Below the pieces are notes generated by a model. The model worked only from the letters and a program-made list of their open reading frames with translations, was not told the origin of the DNA and searched no databases. A program made the position numbers and the translations under genes. A DNA stretch of 64,000 nucleotides from Cordylochernes scorpioides (lineage: Eukaryota; Arthropoda; Arachnida; Pseudoscorpiones; Chernetidae): positions 68,214,754-68,278,753 of the forward strand of contig CP092875.1 in NCBI GenBank assembly GCA_030710605.1. Direction: 5' to 3'. Below, piece after piece: positions 61,505-64,000 of the stretch (positions within the stretch are counted from its first letter, which is position 1; each line of letters starts with the position of its first letter).

Positions 61505-61886
61505 TATATTTGAGAAACGGGGCTTTCTTGTTGCAAAGAAGTATAGAAAATATTTTGTGTAATGGAATATAATAAAAACTAGACAGTTAAATAAGAGCTA
61601 TTTAATAGAAACTTCCTGCCAGTTACTGCTGGATGCCACCACTTGGGGTAGGAAGCTGAGGCCTCTATTTCATGCCAGCAGTTGGACATGTCCATTCCCA
61701 GTCCTGTGTCTAGTTAATCGCAATGGGACACTTCTTCCTATTTAGAAGGAGTAGCGAGCAAAGGGCGCCAATCCCCAAGACAGCTCCCATTTTAATAGTA
61801 GTATCGGCTAAAAATCCATCTTTCTTCTAATTAAATTTCACGATTTATATCAGAAGAAGATTTTGTGACATCCTAATCTTAAAGTA
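61505..61886 (-). repeat. Inverted copy of 26155-26512
   Basis: Clear reverse-complement match; no LTR element at its left edge. Confidence 0.65.
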
Positions 61887-62440
61887 CAGGGTGATCCAAA
61901 AGTCCCGCACTATTTTAAAAATTAATAACTACGCGAATATTTGCGCTAGAGCAATGCGGTAAACACCATTGTGTTCAGGATGCAATGGGATTTTTTATGG
62001 CAAATAATGAAAAATTTGAAATTGATTTTAGTTACAATTTTATTCGCCAGATGGCGCACTACCAGAATCAGAGATTCAGCCGCCAAATTGTTTGATAAAT
62101 TTAAAAATATAACTGATCGACGCGTATTTTTCCTTTTTGAATACCAGGAAAGAACCCTAATAACATCAAATAACAAATTAATAAAACACCACTTCGCCAA
62201 AGGTATGAAGAATTGGTTAACAAGTTTTAAATACAATCAGAGATATGTAAAATAGGTAAATGCAAATTAAAACATGCAGCAAAAAAAATTGATATTTTAG
62301 ATACGGTTTGTTTCCGAAGATAATAAATTTCTGATATTTTTAATTCAACTCTCTCTCAGTATCGATTATATTTATTTTAATTCATTTGAAAAATATGTAA
62401 CTATCTCTGATAATTTATTTTACTCTAGAATGCCGTTGTT
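61887..62440. mobile_element. Possible mariner/Tc1-type end, otherwise unassigned
   Basis: CAGGGTGATCCAAAAGTCCC at 61887, preceded by TA, looks like a Tc1/mariner-type terminal repeat. I find no partner. A 94-codon frame (61971-62255) follows, matching no transposase I know. Confidence 0.3.
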
Positions 62441-62463
62441 GTTGTCGTGTCCAATAAAGAGCC

Positions 62464-63240
62464 TCAGATGTATCCATGCATCTCCATCACAGCAGCAGCA
62501 ATGTCCACTACCTTGGGTGTGTAAAGCTGCTGCTCTGGGTCTATGTCAAATATCTGCAAGGCTGCGGCCATTGCTGGCTATGAGAATATGTGGGTAGGTG
62601 TAAGTTCCACACCAGGACAATTGTTGCATGCCCTATAGGTTATTGTGCCATATGGATGTATTGTCATTCCTTTATAATGTTTTGTTCTAAGTCTTGTTAT
62701 AGTTTTTGTCATTTTTCTCTCCGAGTTTATTTCGCATTTTGATATTTTCTTATTTATTGTTTAATTATCTTGTATTTTGACAAAGAATCAGCGTCAAATA
62801 ATGACATTTGTTCTTTCCTTTGGCTCAACTTTCTGGCTTCCTTTGCTAATTCAAATGCCATTTCATTACCCCCGATCCCAGCATGGGCAGGGATCCATTG
62901 TAGAAGGCAGTTATTCTCCAATGGTTCCAGTGGGGTAAGTAACGAGTGTATTTTCTGTGTGATTTTAGTATTGCCCTTCTGAATTGCTTCTAGAGCGGAT
63001 ATGGAGTCGCTGTATATTAAATTTCCTTCTGCTTGATGCAGGGATGGTTGGTTAAGGCATACATCAAGGGCTTTCCAGATAGCTGTCAGTTCACAAGTGA
63101 AGTTTGACGATATCTGTCCTGCTCCTTCTTTGATTTTGATGTGCGTTCCATCTTGCAGTATTATGTTAATTCCGGCCGCTCCATAACTCAGGGTAAGGTC
63201 TGAAGATCCATCTGTATATGCTGTTAAAGGGGGTGGCCTA
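62464..63240 (-). pseudogene. LINE ORF2 3' part: RNase H and terminal zinc knuckle
   Basis: The minus strand from about 63235 encodes an RNase H domain with TDGSS, CELTAIW, YSDSISAL and WIPAHAGIGGNEMA, open for about 155 codons; the expected acidic residues are present. A stop and a frame change follow at about 62740, and then the C-terminal tail with a zinc-knuckle-like CNNC...H stretch; a TAG stop sits where the last cysteine is expected. The ORF would end at 62464. RNase H at the C-terminus plus an endonuclease-type N-terminus fits I/Jockey-related LINE groups. Confidence 0.88.
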
Positions 63241-64000
63241 GCAATTTTAATCAGGAATTTGTACTATGAGGACATATCCGTTAATATTTCAAACACATTA
63301 GACCTCGAAGCCCAAGATATCAAAGTCTACCTCAATCAAAACAAAGCCATCAACATATACAATATGTATCACCCTCCAAACAATACACTTATTGACGATG
63401 GAACAATGGCTCAATTTCTTACAGACAACTCTTATTGTAGGTGACCTTAATGCCAAACATCAACTCTGGGGATGTTCCACGCCAAACCCAAGAGGCAAAA
63501 TACTTTCAAACATATTTGACGACAATGCAATCATGTGCTTAAATGATGGGAATCCTACCCATCATTCCTACATCTATAATACTGCACAAGCCCTTGATAT
63601 AAGTTTTTACTATCCTGACATTTTCCACAAATGCAAATAGCAAATATTAAAAAGTATTGGAAGTGATCATTTGCCTAATTTGATAGAAATTAGCACCAAG
63701 ACCAAAACCAGCTCAATTAAGAAAAATTCTGGAACTTCAAAAAGGCTAATATGATATCTTTCGAAAACACCATTATTAAAGCAGCCACAGTTTCAATACC
63801 ATGAGGTAATATTAAGAAATGGATTCCAAATTATACACACCAGGCAAAAAATATTCAAATACTTATAACTAAAAGCAATGAACTACAAAAAAGAGCACCC
63901 AAAACCAAACAAATTGTAGAACTGAACTGAACATTGTGAATGCGAAAATAAAAAGATTATACGTAAATGTGAAAAGGGAAAAATGGAAACAAACTTGTGA
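63226..64000 (+). pseudogene. LINE ORF2 5' part: AP-type endonuclease (runs off the window)
   Basis: The plus strand starts in frame as GGGLAILIRN and continues with IYNMYHPPNN. After a frameshift near 63392-63444 it reads VGDLNAKHQLWG and ALDISF, the signature of the endonuclease domain that nicks the target. GSDHLPNLIEI follows after another shift (about 63645-63690), then a broken linker towards the reverse transcriptase at the window edge. Head-to-head with the RNase H part. Confidence 0.88.

Noticed and set aside
61971-62255. 94-codon open frame near a mariner-like end
   Set aside because: No transposase motif and no second terminal repeat; probably chance.

Overview
The window is AT-rich, gene-poor eukaryotic DNA. 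It holds mariner, Tigger/pogo, LTR, LINE and Penelope-like remnants, foldback elements, and one nuclear-type tRNA-Gly(GCC). This suggests an animal, most likely an arthropod (possibly an arachnid), but nothing here fixes the species. I find no intact protein-coding gene. Almost every open frame is a short chance ORF or a broken transposon fragment. A run of 100 N at 48528-48627 marks an assembly gap.

The main architecture is a tandem array of very long units. Unit 1 (about 1-16858) and unit 2 (about 16859-36900) follow head to tail with the same junction sequence, and unit 3 starts at about 36901. Each unit runs: G-rich block, retroelement 5' remnant, a 50-bp satellite, a 65-bp tandem repeat, a degenerate minus-strand coding-like region, a block with a 200-bp MITE, a 25-30-bp minisatellite, then a long non-coding part ending in a 70-nt exon-like segment. 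Units differ by insertions: a 687-bp miniature LTR element, a tRNA-bearing insert and a foldback in unit 1; a truncated Ty3/gypsy-type element in unit 2; a foldback shared only by units 2 and 3. Because empty sites exist in sister units, the insertions can be dated relative to the duplications; units 2 and 3 are closest. Unit 3 is rearranged after 43715 and decays at about 45895.

From 45896 to 48527 lies a cluster of mobile elements: a Penelope-like palindrome, a deleted mariner inside an old LTR, and a Tigger deletion derivative. Beyond the gap (48628-61280) the same unit blocks return in inverted orientation. They are interrupted by a 5.4-kb LTR element without a recognisable gag or pol and with nearly identical LTRs (50572-56013). 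The right end (62464-64000) is a LINE whose RNase H/zinc-knuckle part and endonuclease part lie head to head, as expected from twin-primed insertion.

The most interesting signals are structural. The 50-bp satellite monomers are short hairpins whose arms often change together. A dispersed foldback family keeps a pseudoknot-like core with compensatory changes and hammerhead-like strings beside one stem. A degenerate coding-like region is carried by every unit.
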